Shown here: positions 1-11,548 of the stretch, piece after piece
Layout: each line of letters opens with the position of its first letter
Numbering within the stretch: position 1 is the first letter of the stretch
Assembly: GCF_042186555.1 (NCBI RefSeq)
Contig: NC_133325.1
Coordinates: 292,522,109-292,586,108 of the forward strand
Length of the DNA stretch: 64,000 nucleotides
Reading direction: 5' to 3'
From: Aquarana catesbeiana
Taxonomy: Eukaryota > Chordata > Amphibia > Anura > Ranidae
The notes under the pieces: generated by a model
Seen by the model: only the letters and a program-made list of their open reading frames with translations
Databases searched by the model: none
What the model was told of the DNA's origin: nothing
Position numbers and translations under genes: made by a program

Positions 1-906
1 ACTAAGGGAGGTGCATGCTCCGTGCATGGGTGTTAGTGGTACTGGCACTAACCTGATGCTGCCTGGGTCGATGCAGACCCTATCTGACCCTAAAACCTAA
101 CTTATATCACCCTCCGGGTGATCAGGGGGTTAAACCTTTATTAGGTAATAAACGACTGGTGCCCTGACACTATAAAAAGCAAACTAACTAACCAGCGTCA
201 CCCGTAACAGTTATACGGTGATCACTGGTGAAAGAGTTAACTAGGGGGCAATCGGGGGTTAAAACCTTTACTAGGTAGTATATGGGGGTACTTGACGCTA
301 TAAAAAGCTGACGGCGAACCTAAATACTTACCTGCCTAACTAGCGTCACCTGTGACACTAATACAGCGATCATAAAAATGATCGCTTAGTGACACTGGCG
401 ACGGGGGGTTGATCAAGGGCTTAAACCTTTATTGTTGGGGTTAGGGTTGTACCCTAGACCTAAAGGGGCCTAACACTAACTGCCCTACCACTTATAACAG
501 TCACAAATGACACCAATGCAATAATCAGTAAAAAAAAAAACCTGCTATTGGTGTCACTGTGACAGGGGGTGATTGGGGCGTGAAAAGTGTGCCTGCGTGT
601 TCTACTGTAAGTGTAGTGTTGGTGCAGACTTACTTGATTTCATTACTTCCTCCACTTCTATTTACATTACAGAAGCCGAGGTAGCTTGTCATTCGCCAGG
701 AAAGATCGTGAGGGGGTGGCCATGAATCAGTGGCCTCCCCCTCAGCACGGATCGCTCCTGGTGCTAATCCGACCACCACAGGCACCAGGGGGGGTCCGAT
801 CGGACCCCCAACACACGGGCAGGCAGGGACGTACAGGTAAGCCCTTATGCCTGCCCATGCCATTGTGCCGACGTACATCAGCGTGCGGTGGTCGGCAACT
901 GGTTAA
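1..906. mobile_element. Right end of a TTAA-flanked DNA transposon (non-coding)
   Basis: The segment ends at a TTAA (903-906) after a GC-rich stretch that looks like the terminus of TTAA-targeting transposons (piggyBac or Kolobok type). It contains about four diverged tandem units at 114-564 and a GC-rich subterminal part at 690-900. No transposase is visible and the left end lies outside the window. Assignment to a superfamily is an inference from the TTAA and from similar TTAACCACTT-type ends at 9148 and 18655. Confidence 0.4.
114..590. repeat. Diverged tandem repeat, about 130-160 bp unit, roughly 4 copies
   Basis: Each unit starts with a G-run followed by a TTAAACCTTTA-like block and ends with a short GTGACAC/GTCAC-rich hairpin. 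Unit starts are near 114, 244, 403 and 565. The last unit is partial. It appears to be internal tandem DNA of the surrounding transposon. Confidence 0.5.
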
Positions 907-1809
907 AAACCTAATTACCCTAATAACACTACTGCTTTACTTGCACTAAACTGGTTGAGGAGGCCACATTCTCAAGAAAGTGGGTCCATATTGTGCCCTC
1001 TTTTTACATGAGATTGTAGGCCACACCCACCCTACCAAGAAAACCTTCTCCCAGATACAAGTAAATTAAATAAAACACCAACCAATAGCTTGGCAAAAGA
1101 TTAGCCGTGGCACTTTTATTGGTTTAAATAGCAACATCTTTTATAACTCTTTTATTATCAACAAATAACGGCATAAATTCAAAGAAACAGCAGATTTTCC
1201 TGCTCAGTTTTCAGAATTCGAGCAGCAGTACCACATATTTACATACAAATATCTGTCCCCCCTAGAAATCCAGGGTGACCCTACCACATAATAGTATGCA
1301 CGACTGGGGTGGGAGGGCGCTAGCTTTCTTCTTCCTTCTGTGATTCTGCTGGGAAAAGAGGGCAATTCCCTTTCCAGCTGCCCTTATATAGCCTCTTAAC
1401 GGTTTTCCAGGAAAATTTCCCAGCTTCTAATTGGGTCCTGCCAGCTCCTTTTAATCCTGTCCTTAAAGGGACCGTGTCCTTTAAAAACCTAATTACACTA
1501 ATAACACTACTGGTTTACTTGCACTAAACTGGGTGGGGAGGACACATTCTCAAGAAAGTGGGTCCATATTGTGCCCCCTTTTTACATGAGATTGCAGGCC
1601 ACTCCCACCCTACCAAGAAAAACTTCCCTCAGGTACAAGTGAATGAAATAAAACACCAACCAATAGCTTGGCAAAAGATTAGCCACGACAATGTTATTGG
1701 TTTAAAAAGTAACATCTTTTATAACTCTTTTATTATCAACACATAACGGCATAAATTCAAAGAAACAGCAGATATTCCTGCTCAGTTTTCAGAACTCAAG
1801 CAGCAGTAC
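903..1809. repeat. Tandem duplication, 578-bp period
   Basis: The block beginning TTAAAAACCTAATTAC at 903 recurs at 1481 with about 90% identity, an offset of 578 bp. The second copy runs to 1809, is interrupted by the hAT element at 1810-4402, and resumes at 4403 for about 40 bp. The unit has no convincing ORF. A CAAT-like and AT-rich stretch (around 1075-1170) is shared by both copies. Confidence 0.75.
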
Positions 1810-4402
1810 TAGGGATGAGCTTCGAGTTTGAGTCGAACTTATGTTCAACTCGAACATCAGCTGTTCGCCAGTTCGCCAACAGCGAACAATTTGGGGTGTT
1901 TGTGGCAAATTCGAAAGCCGTGGAACACCCATTAAAAGTCTATGGGAGAAATCAAAAGTGCTAATTTTAAAGGCTTATATGCAAGTTATTGTCATAAAAA
2001 GTGTTTGGGGACCTGGGTCCTGCCCCAGGGGACATGGATCAATGCAAAAAAGTTTTAAAAACAGCCGTTTTTTAAGGAGCAGTGATTTTAATAATGCTTA
2101 AAGTGAAACAATAAAAGTGTAATATTCCTTTAAATTTCGTACCTGGGGGGTGTCTATAGTATGCCTGTAAAGGGGCGCATGTTTCCCATGTTTAGAACAG
2201 TCTGACAGCAAAATGACATTTCAAAGGAAAAAAACTTGCGGCTATTAATCAATTGCCGTTCCGACAATACACATAAAAGTTCATTGATAAAAACGGCATG
2301 GGAATTCCCCACAGGGGAACCCCGAACCAAAATTAAAAAAAAGAAAATGACGTGGGGGTCCCCTTAAATTCCATACCAGACCTGGGATTTTAAGGGGAAC
2401 TTCGCACCAAAATTTAAAAAAAAATGGCGTGGGGTCCCCCAAAAATCCATACCAGACCCCGGCAGGCCACAGAAAAAGAGGGGGGATGAGAGAGCGCCCC
2501 CCCTCCTGAACCATACCAGGCCACATGCCCTCAACATTGGGAGGGTGCTTTGGGGTAGCCCCTCAAAACACCTTGTCCCCATGTTGATGAGGACAAGGGC
2601 CTCATCCCCACAACCCTTGCCCGGTGGTTGTGGGGGTCTGCGGGCGGGGGTCTTATCGGAATCTAGAAGCCCCCTTTAACAAGGGGACCCCCAGATCCCG
2701 GCCCTCCCCCCTGTGTGAAATGGTAAGGTACAGTTTTTGACAATTCCTTTATTTAAATGCTTCTCCTTTCTTCTATCTTCTTTCTTCTATCTTCTATCTT
2801 CTATCTTCCTTCAGTTTCTTCCTCCATCTTCTTCTTCTGGTTTTTCTGGTTCTTCTGGTTCTTCCTCCGGTGTTCTCGTCTGGCATCTTCCTCCGCGGCA
2901 CGGCGCCTTCTTCCCTTCTTCTTCTCGGGCCGCTCCACAACCACCATGATGGGAAGCTCCCACTGTGTGACGCTTCTCCTCTTCTGACGGTTCTTAAATA
3001 ACAGGGGGCAGGCCACCCGGTGACCCCGCCCCCCTCTGATGCATGGGGACTTGACGGGGACTTCCCTGTGGCATTCCCCGTGACATCAGAGGGGGCGGAC
3101 AGGGTGGCCCCGCCCTCCGTTATTTAAGAACCGTCAGAAGAGGAGAAGCGTCACACAGCGGGAGCCTTCCATCATGGTGGATGCAGAGCGGCCCGAGAAG
3201 AAGAAGGGAAGAAGAGGCCGGCGCCGCGGAGGAAGATGCCAGACAAGAACACCGGAGGAAGAACCAGAAGAACCAGAAGAACCAGAAGAAGAAGAAGATG
3301 GAGGAAGAAACCTGAAGGAAGATAGAAGAAAGAAGATAGAAGAAAGAAGAAGTATTTAAATAAAGGAATTGTCAAAAACTGTCTCTTTTCATTTTTTAAC
3401 ATTTTTAACACTTTTTTGTGAAATGGTAGGGGTACTTTTGTACCCCATTACCATTTCACACAGGGGGAGGGCCGGGATCTGGGGGTCCCCTTGTTAAAGG
3501 GGGCTTCCATATTCTGATAAGCCCCCCGCCCGCAGATCCCCACAACCACCGGGCAAGAGTTTTGGGGATGAGGCCCTTGTCCCCATCAACATGGGGACAA
3601 GGTGTTTTGGGGGCTACCCCAAAGCACCCTCCCAATGTTGAGGGCATGTGGCCTGGCACGGTTCAGGAGGGGGGGCGCTCTCTCGTCCCCCCCTCTATTC
3701 CTGCGGCCTGCCAGGTTGCATGCTCAGATAAGGGTCTGGTATGGATTTTTGGGGGGACCCCACGTCATTTTTTTTTTTATTTTGGCATGGGGTTCCCCTT
3801 AATACCCATACCAGACCTGAAGGGTCTGGTATAGATTTTGAGGGGGACCCCACGCCATTTTTTATTTAAATTTTGGCGTGGGGTTCCCCTTAATATCCAT
3901 ACCAGACCTGAAGGGCCTGGTATGGAATTTAGGGGGACCCCACCTCATTTTTTTTATTTTGGTTCGGGGTTCCCCTGTGGGGAATTCCCATGCCATTTTT
4001 ATCAATTAACTTTTATGTGTATTGTCGCACCGACAATTCATTACTAGCCGCAAGTAGCTTTAAATTACTTTTTTCCTTTGAAATTTAATTTTGCTATCAG
4101 ACTGTTCTAAACACACATACTATACAGGTATACTATAGACACCCCCCAGGTATGAAATTTAAAGGAATATTACACTTTTATTGTTTTTTTTTTTGCATTG
4201 ATCCATGTCCCCTGGGGCAGGACCCAGGTCCCCAAACACTTTTTATGACAATAACTTGCATATAAGCCTTTAAAATTAGCACTTTTGATTATTCATGTTT
4301 GTGTCCCATAGACTTTAACGGTGTTCGCGTGTTCGAACAAATTTTTTGCCTGTTCGCATGTTCTGGTGCGAACCGAACAGGGGGGTGTTCGGCTCATCCC
4401 TA
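1810..4402. mobile_element. Foldback hAT element, copy 1 (complete)
   Basis: The ends are TAGGGATGAGC and its inverse GCTCATCCCTA, flanked by a perfect 8-bp TSD, AGCAGTAC (1802-1809 and 4403-4410). An 8-bp TSD and a TAGNG-type terminus indicate the hAT superfamily. The element is a giant inverted repeat: the left arm (1810 to about 3035) pairs with the right arm (about 3060-4402), including matching GAA/TTC-rich blocks near the centre and G/C-run blocks. No transposase is present, so it is non-autonomous. Open frames through the GAA-rich part encode only low-complexity K/R/E-rich peptide and are not genes. Confidence 0.85.
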
Positions 4403-4539
4403 AGCAGTACCACATATTTACATACAAATATCTGTCCCCACAAGACGGGCTTGAGCATCATGACCGGTCCACCCCCACCACTGCAGCCATCTCGATACTG
4501 TACTGCAGGCCCACATTGAAAAAATAAAAATAATTTGAG

Positions 4540-5090
4540 ACCTACATCCAAAAGGTGTACTCCATCTGGCCTGTATAACCCCCGTATACCACCTTCCAGA
4601 TCTATGTGCCAATATGATAATCTGCCTGTCCTAGGCATGAACTTTTCAAGCGCTCTACTAACCCTCTTTCTCATCTTCTTCATGACCCTCCTCTATGCTC
4701 CTCTAAAGACCTTCGGCTCTCAAGCTCCCTTGTCTGTTCCTTCCATGCTTGTCTCCAGGACTTCTCCAGAGCCTTTTCAATCCTCTGGAATGCTCTACCT
4801 CAATATGTCCGGCTATCTCCTACTCTGGCTGCCTTTAGGCGATCCCTGAAAACTCATCTTTTCAGGGAAGCCTATCACGCCTTCAACTATTATCACTTCC
4901 ATCAGCTCACCCCCCATAGTTACAACCTTTGTGTACCACTTGCCCCACCCTATTAAATTGTAATCTCTTATGAGTAGGGCCCTCTTGTATTTTATTGTAT
5001 TGTAACTGTACTGTCTCTGCCTTTTATATTGTACACACTGTGTAAACTGTTGGCGCTATATAAATCCTGTATAATAATATTAGTAGCAGA
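4540..5090 (+). pseudogene. L2-type LINE 3' end (ORF2 C-terminus and tail)
   Basis: Around 4760-4910 the plus strand encodes, across frame disruptions, a WNALPQYVRL...LKTHLFREA-like C-terminal block characteristic of L2/CR1-group LINE ORF2 proteins. It is followed by a short 3' UTR ending in TTGGCGCTATATAAA and an ATAATA-rich tail at about 5050-5085. RT and endonuclease are missing, so this is a typical 5'-truncated insertion. L2 versus another CR1-group family is not resolved. Confidence 0.6.
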
Positions 5091-5094
5091 ACAA

Positions 5095-5740
5095 CCCAGT
5101 CTATAAATGCCTGACCAAAACCAAATCTGTGCAAGGTGAGCTTAAAATAGGACCATCCAGCTGAATTAAATGCTTTTGTATCATCCAAGAAAACTCTAAG
5201 CCTGGGTTCACACATGTGCGGTGCGAATTGAAGCTCAGGTTTCACTGGGAAGATAAAAATCAGTTGTTCAAAGGCTTCTCTGCGTTGTAGCTGTGGATCA
5301 GTGAGCAGGGAGAGGGGGAGGAAGGGAGGGGGAGAGGGGGAGATGTAGTGAGGAGAAGGAGAAATTCCTTCTTCAGAACGCAATGCATCTGCGAATCAGA
5401 TGCATTCCCATAGGAGATAATGGGCTTGTAATTCGCACACGTTTTTTGTGCAGTGCGCAGTGCGAATGCAACGCACATATGTGAACCAGATACATTCAAA
5501 TGAATGTATTTTAAAATGTCCTGCGAATTGGATGCGGTGTAAGCCTCATCTAATTTGCATAGGAGTGAACGGGGGCTAACTCTTTTGCCCTTGTTATAGG
5601 GACACTGAATGTTCTCAAACATCCTGAGATTAATGGCAGTACTCATACTGGGCATAAAGCCAGTTTGATCTAAATGTATTTTAGAGGTGATCATTGAACC
5701 TATACGTAGAGCAAGGATCTTCTTCCAGGCTTAGGGATCA
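5095..5740 (-). pseudogene. L1/Tx1-type LINE reverse transcriptase fragment, split by a MITE
   Basis: On the minus strand, 5740-5578 encodes an RT block with DQTGFMP and a NIQ-like segment. 5197-5095 continues with LDDTKAFNSAGW and FGFGQAFIDWV, the fingers/palm region of an L1/Tx1-type RT. The two halves join where the MITE at 5198-5577 is removed. No YADD box or endonuclease remains. The frame is broken and this is an old fossil, clearly more diverged than the LINE at 19-31 kb. Confidence 0.65.
5198..5577. mobile_element. MITE inserted in the LINE RT fossil
   Basis: It is bounded by a CCTGGGTTCACAC-type end and related inverted sequence (GTGTGAACC-like near 5480), with repeated TGCGAATT/AATTCGCA motifs inside. 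An AACTCT-like duplication flanks it (about 5191-5197 and 5578-5583). Removing it restores continuity of the RT fragment. No coding capacity is seen. Confidence 0.55.
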
Positions 5741-6550
5741 AAACAATCAATACCTCTCACTTAGACTGGCACACAGATTCATCATACAGCTATTGTAGTT
5801 TATGAGTTGAAACAATATTTTTTTTTTTAGAGCTCCATAGCAAGTGTGTTCAGTGAAGGGGCCTTTTTATTAGAGGAGGGATAAGTGACTGACTAAATTC
5901 CATCTATAGGGATAAGGCCCATTAAGAGATTGCATTATGATTTGTAAAATGTGGAGTATAGGTGCCTAGAAGTTATATGTCACTGTCAAATTGGGAGGCA
6001 TATTTTGCACTACTATACAAAGCACAATAATACATTGCAAAAGTCCCATTCATATCAGAGGGGGTGATAGTAAGAGAACCATCACTCCTATGCATGGAGG
6101 TGGGATAGAAAAAGTGACCTTTGGATAAATATGCTATAGAACTCTGTATTTGCTTGATCAAATACCAATTTCTTAGTAAAAAAAAAGGTCTTACAGTTAG
6201 CTCATTTTATTTAGACATGTTTGAATCCCTAACTTTTGGGTTGTTATACTGGAATTGATCATCACAATGTCCCATAATGCATTGCCTGAGCCTTTCTCAA
6301 CCGGTGTGCTGCTGCACATTAGGGTTCCGCCAGAGGTCCTCAGGTGTTCCGTGGGATCATGGTAGAGAAGGGTTGTCAGATGAGCCCAATCTCCCGATCC
6401 CCTGCTGAACTGTACATTAGCACTGTGAGGGAGCTCCGTCAGTCTCAGCAAAGTGAAAGTAAAGGAAGGGGGAGTGTGCTGTGCTCTCTGCTTCCCTCTA
6501 CAGGGCAGTACCCATCTGAATGAGGAAAGGTACTGTACTAGAACGTTTTA
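5741..6550. other. No recognisable feature
   Basis: Unique-looking or very old repeat sequence. Short open frames lack recognisable domains. A minus-strand LINE remnant may extend into the first part but I cannot support it. Confidence 0.3.
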
Positions 6551-6565
6551 AAGGGCTTTTATACA

Positions 6566-6650
6566 TGTGTCTGTGTGTGTGTATGTATGTGTGTACGTGT
6601 GTGTGTGTTTGTGTGTGTGTGTATGTGTGTATGTATGTGTTGTAAAGGAC
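6566..6650. repeat. TG/TATG microsatellite
   Basis: Interrupted (TG)n and (TATG)n tract with variants such as TACG and TTTG. Confidence 0.9.
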
Positions 6651-7083
6651 TAGTGTCAAACGTAGAGATTTAAGGACATCACCACTAGCTGTTTCTTCTT
6701 TTTAAGGGCTTTGTTTGCCCATTTTTATTAAAAGCAAGTTCAGCAAACAAACATAGGTTTCCCTAGGGGTTTTCAACATTCCTTTTTTCATCCTTTTTCC
6801 AGCCTAGTTGGCTCTCACTTGCAGCACTGCTGCTCTGGCCTTTCACGCCAGGCCCTTTTCTGTCTCGTACAGACTGTTCACCGATCAACTTGGTGCACAC
6901 AGCTAGCAGCCTCTTGCTGCACTGGCTCCCCTGTGGAGCCCTCCTGACTCCTGGCCAGACTTCCTATCTGCCAGGGTGGAGCCCGGAACTATGGTCAGGT
7001 TACTACTAAAAGCCCAGCGCACATCTGACCAATCAGTATGCTGACTGTTCTCAAAATCAGGAGGCAAAAAATGAAAAGGTCTG

Positions 7084-7450
7084 GTGTCGATTTCAATTTA
7101 CAAATACTGTACTGGTGACCCCACAATAGGGATAAAACTTTTTCGCAGAAGAGAGTTTAATAAGACTCGGGGCCACTCATTACAATTAGAAGAAAAGAGG
7201 TTTAACCTTAAACTACGTAGAGGGTTCTTTACTGTAAGAGCGGTAAGGATGTGGAATTCCCTTCCACAGGCGGTGGTCTCAGCGGGGAGCATTGATAGCT
7301 TCAAGAAACTATTAGATAATCACCTGAATGACCGCAACATACAGGGATATGTAATGTAATACTGACACATAATCACACACATAGGTTGGACTTGATGGAC
7401 GTGTGTCTTTTTTCAACCTCACCTACTATGTAACTATGTAACTATATATG
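7084..7450 (+). pseudogene. CR1-type LINE 3' end
   Basis: The open frame at 7084-7359 encodes a C-terminal ORF2 segment with TRGHSLQLEEKRFN, RGFFTVRAVRMWNSLP and SFKKLLDNHL, the standard end of CR1-group reverse-transcriptase polyproteins. The stop is followed by a short UTR (CTTGATGGACGTGTGTC) and a short tandem tail of TATGTAAC units at 7425-7450, the CR1-style 3' terminus. This is a 5'-truncated copy; the frame over the remaining about 90 codons is intact, suggesting moderate age. Confidence 0.75.
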
Positions 7451-7479
7451 TGTCACCCGCAAACCACCTCCATCCCAAT

Positions 7480-8906
7480 ACATGCAGCAAAGAAAAGGAA
7501 ATCGCCCTGGGACTTTAAACGAGGTGAATGCGGTTAGCCAACATTTGACAGAGTAAATGCAGTCTCAAAATGTATTAAAATTGTCATGCAAACATAAACA
7601 ACATGAATCATAGACAAGCCACTGAAATGATACATACAGTAGAAAATGTTATTACACGTATCATGGTGTAAAATGCAAATAGCAAAGTACACAGGCATGA
7701 AAAGTATTCCAACGCGTTTTGCAAGACCATGCTCGCTTCATCAGGGGTAGATGCGTGTGTAGTACATCTGTAGGGGGTATAATGAACCAAATAAGTATCA
7801 AAACAGAGATGGTATTGTGACAATTAGTAAAGAGGGTCCAAAATGCATGGCCCTATACTCACCAAAGGCTGGATCAGACTCCCAAATGCTGAATACCCAG
7901 AGGTGCCAGTAATGAGCGTTCAGCTTGGGAGCTGAGGCGGCAGAGGAAAAACCAACCCAACAGAGCACAAACGGGAGGGGCAGACATGGCCAGGATAGGG
8001 GTGTGTGTCACTAAAGATCTCCCAGTATCCATTAATAATGTCAACTAAAACATAAATGCATATGTATCAATAGATGCTGTCATAACAGCATAGAAGTAAA
8101 GTAGTATATGATATAAGTATGTATATGCATGAACCAATCTGGTTCAATAATGGTATGGGCTTAGAATCTAGGGGACAATAGAGAAAAAAAATATATAATA
8201 AATAAATAAAATGTGTAAATAAAAAATATGACAAAAACAGTGTGATAGAGTGTATGTCCCACATAGCATGTATCCAAGTCCATTGTATATGTCAGCTAAA
8301 ATAAGAATATATGTATATCAGTTGGTATTATACCAACAGAGTAACCATGAAGTATACAATGGAATGAAAAATATATATATAAACATATGAACCAATGTTG
8401 TTCAAAGCTAGATGGACTTGGAAACTCGGAGACAGTGAAATAAATTAGATGAATGTGTAATGGTGTGTGCATGAATGAACCATGAGAGTGAACATAATAA
8501 TGTGTGAGACAATATATATGGCAGACCATGCTAAAGTTAAGTGCTCAAATGTGAAGGGAGTGAATGGATGATTAGATCAATCCATCAAGGAGTGTGGACT
8601 CACCTTGAATAAAGTGAAACTGCTGCATGTGAGTGAAACAGGAAATAGGAAGTGACAAACAGACCCCAGCCATGACTAGCCTTCAATTTATATCCCCAGA
8701 GGGCCCAGTGAGCTCCGCCTCCAACATCATGTGTGCGTGACAATGGACGCAAACGTGAATGACACTCGCCGCCAAATGCGCCTACGCGGGTGCCTCCAGT
8801 CACATGTGCTGACAAGCCACGCAATAGTGAGCTGACGCCGCATCTGCGGACATCACCCGTTAGGTGTGGTTGCATGACGCCAATGTGTAGGTGGCCCTGC
8901 CCGTCC
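7480..8906 (-). mobile_element. Penelope-like element 3' region, minus-strand arm
   Basis: Most of this segment is the inverse of 17570-18654, so it is a second copy of the same family in the opposite orientation. Read on the minus strand it contains a GC-rich block (about 8890-8700), AT-rich microsatellite-like DNA and a hammerhead-like motif (7709-7770). No GIY-YIG or RT coding part is left. Penelope identity is inferred from the inverted-pair layout and the hammerhead-type core, which are shared with the better-preserved element at 24.9-30.8 kb. Confidence 0.55.
7709..7770 (-). ncRNA. Hammerhead ribozyme-like motif (degenerate)
   Basis: Minus strand: AGATG...CATCT hairpin, CTGATGA box, stem II GCGAG/CTTGC, then AAAAC where GAAAC is expected. 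The altered G position suggests a dead copy of the motif seen at 9033 and 18409. Confidence 0.45.
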
Positions 8907-9147
8907 TATTCAGCATTTGGTAGTTTGATCCAGCCTCTGGTGAGTATAGAGCCATGAGTTTTGGCCCCCTTTTGACTAATTGTCATGATACCATCTCTGT
9001 GTTGATACTTACTTGGTTCATTATACCCCCTACAGATGTACTACACACGCATCTACCCCTGATGAAGCGAGCATGGTCTTTTGAAACGTGCTGGGATACT
9101 TTTTATGCCTGTGTACTTTGCAATGTACATATTATACCATGATACGT
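8907..9147 (+). mobile_element. Penelope-like element 3' region, plus-strand arm
   Basis: It matches 18262-18520 on the plus strand and the inverse of about 7660-7890, so together with the preceding arm it forms an inverted pair. It contains the best hammerhead-type core in the window (9033-9094). It stops at the TTAA at 9148, where another element begins. Confidence 0.55.
9033..9094 (+). ncRNA. Hammerhead ribozyme-like motif
   Basis: The segment has a stem-I-like hairpin (AGATG...CATCT), box CTGATGA, a stem II region, then GAAAC, in the order expected for a hammerhead. Stem II pairing is weakened by changes (GCGAG versus CTTTT). Penelope-like elements are known to carry hammerheads. Activity is not established, and a cleavage-site/stem III assignment is uncertain. 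Confidence 0.5.
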
Positions 9148-9650
9148 TTAACCACTTCATTACCCAGCCTTAGTCAAATGACATCCGCAGATGGGATCTT
9201 CCATCCTGGGCGGACATCATATGACATCCTCAGCTTTCCACAGCTACTGCGGGCCCCCCGGGGCCCGTAAATCTCCCTCAGGACACAGCCATTCCCCGAA
9301 GAGGGTATTAAGCGTCTGGCAGATGTGAGAAACAGCGTGACTGTCTGTATCCAATCACAGCTGGTCACTATGCAGAGCAGCGTGCACGCCGCTTATGCAT
9401 GCCCCCGGGGGTCCCTCAGACAAAGCCCAGCCCCGATCAGGGTAAAGAGCCAAGGAAATTGGCTCTTTACTATGTGACTGCCTGTGTCCAATCACAGCTG
9501 GTCACAAATGTCAACAAACCCCAGTGTAACAGCTGTTGCTGGGTTCTCCTCGTCACATACCAATCCAGTGTGAGGAGGAGATTGCGGGAATAGTGAGTTA
9601 CACATTACTGTATGCACTACTGTGCCCAGATTGCCCCCCCTGAATAAAGA
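9148..9650. mobile_element. TTAA-type transposon terminus and 5' flank of the piggyBac-like gene
   Basis: It starts with TTAACCACTTCATTACCC at the end of the Penelope arm. A segment with CCAATCACAGCTGGTCAC occurs twice (about 9349-9366 and 9487-9504). This is either the 5' terminal region of the piggyBac-type element whose transposase follows, or a separate MITE directly upstream. TTAA is the piggyBac target, which favours the first reading. Confidence 0.4.
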
Positions 9651-9659
9651 GGACCTGTC

Positions 9660-9872
9660 ACCAAAGTACTTGTCACCAGAGTACCTACCATCTGAGTACC
9701 CGCCATCAGAGTACCCACCATCAGAAGTACCTGTCATCGGGAGTACCTGCCATCAGAGTACCCTTCATCAGAGTACTTGCCATCAGAGTACCTGTCATCC
9801 ATCCCATCTGAGTACCTGTTATGCCGTCTGAGTACCTGTCCCGTGATCCCATCAGGAGTACCTGTCTGCAGC
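9660..9872. repeat. Minisatellite, 15-bp unit (AGTACCTGCCATCAG-like)
   Basis: About 13 imperfect copies of a 15-bp unit lie directly upstream of the transposase start. Since 15 is a multiple of 3, the array stays open in one frame, but that is a repeat artefact and not evidence of coding. Confidence 0.8.
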
Positions 9873-9943
9873 CAAATACTACCAAGGTGCAGCCCATTAG
9901 TCCCCGACGTTCAGCCCATCAGTGTCACCATCATACAGCCACT

Positions 9944-11490
9944 ATGTCTAGAAAGGTATACACTCCACAAGAGGCATATCAAATTCTGAGTCTGACCGAT
10001 GAGAGCAATGGGGAGCTCTCACCGCCCAGTTCTGATTCCGATTATGGTTCGGAATATGAGCCCGTCGAAGGCAGCACATCAGGATCTGAATCAGATGAGG
10101 AAGTAGTCTGTCCAAAAAGAATACAGTCTGAACACCAGGCAGCTACCAGCAGTGCCAATGGTGCTAGACCCCAGGAGGAGAGGCCCAGTACAAGTGCTGC
10201 TAGACCCCAGAAGGAAAGGCCCAGTACAAGTGCGGGAATTGCACGCCAAAGAATTAGGGCCCAAACCCAGCTTCCAGATGCCTTGGCAAACCCATTGTGG
10301 CTGCCTTCTAGCACAAGGTCAGCTGCGATCCCCTCTTTCACAGCACAGTCAGGTGAGCAGGTCAACACTGAAGATTTTTCCAAAATTGATTTTTTAAATG
10401 TATTTTTCCCTGACAAATTAGTTCAAGGCATCATGGACCAAACCAATCTTTTTGCCCAACAATTCATTGAAAACAACCCCAGCTCAAGCTATGCCCGCCC
10501 TTTTGAATGGAGACCCCTAACAGTGGAGGAGCTTAAATTGTTTTTAGGCCTAACGCTCAACATGGGGCTTACAAAAAAAATGAAGTGCATGCATATTGGT
10601 CTACCAACCCTATCCACCACATGCCAATGTTTTCATCTGTCATGTCCAGGTCCCGACATGAAATTATAATGCACTTCCTGCATTTCAGTGATAACTCACA
10701 ATGCCCCCCTGAAATCATTGATAAATTATTTAAAATTCGCCCCCTAATTTCTTTTTTCTCCAAGAGGTTTGCTGAACTTTATATCCCTGACAAGAACATC
10801 TCTGTGGACGAATCCCTGGTCCATTTCACAGGCCAGCTGGGAATCAAGCAGTATATCCCCAGTAAGAGGGTGAAGTATGGGTTGAAGCTCAACAAGCTCT
10901 GTGAAAGCTCAACCAGATATGTGCACTCATTCCGCGTGTATGAAGGCAAAGACTCCCAGCTCCAGCCCCCTGAGAGTCCACCATACATAGGAATAAGCAG
11001 AAAACTTGTCTGGGAGTTGGCATTCCCACTCCTCCAAAAGGGGTATCACATTTACATGGACATTTAGTATACCAGTTTGCCCCTTTTCCACCACCTATAC
11101 CTGAAAAATACTTTGGCCTGCGGTACAGTAAGGAAAAACAAAAAGGTCTACCCACAGAGTCTAGTCACCACAACGCTACAAAGTGGGGAATCGACAAGCT
11201 TGAGGAATGAGGAAGAGTTGGCTGTGAAGTGGAGGGATAGGAAAGATGTGTACATCATGTTCACCATCCACTATGACACCTCGTGGAACTTCGCAGAAGA
11301 CGTGGTCCCGTTCGAAAGCCTTCCTGTATCCACAAGTACAACAAAATTCATGGGGGAGGGGGTGAATTTAAATGATCAAATGTTGCAGCTCTATTTATCA
11401 ACACGAAAATCCTTCTTCTGGTATAAAAAATTTGCAATTTACTTTTCTCATTTAGCCATGTATAATTCTTTCATCATCTATCAAAAATGA
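9944..11490 (+). pseudogene. piggyBac-type transposase, degraded
   Basis: The first ATG in good position (9944) opens with MSRKVYTPQEA and an acidic, serine-rich N-terminus (DESNGE, DSDYGSEYEP), typical of piggyBac/PGBD transposases. The DDE core follows. A frameshift lies near an A8 run (about 10574-10581); the next frame carries STNPIHHMPMF and ISVDESLVHFTG with the first catalytic Asp. The second Asp is in YHIYMDI, immediately before an in-frame TAG (11065-11067). The third is in NLNDQM (about 11372). The protein is truncated after about 11490, before the cysteine-rich C-terminal domain, where a hAT element begins at 11549. So there is one frameshift, one stop and a lost C-terminus. Confidence 0.85.
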
Positions 11491-11548
11491 ATGGAAACAC
11501 CCAACACCTTCCAAAAGTTGATTCAAGACATTGTCACTGCCCTGATAT

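Noticed and set aside
3174..3359. K/R/E-rich open frames in the hAT elements (also near 13900-14170 and 16232-16470)
   Set aside because: Low-complexity GAA tracts within a non-coding foldback element; the mirror strand is equally open.
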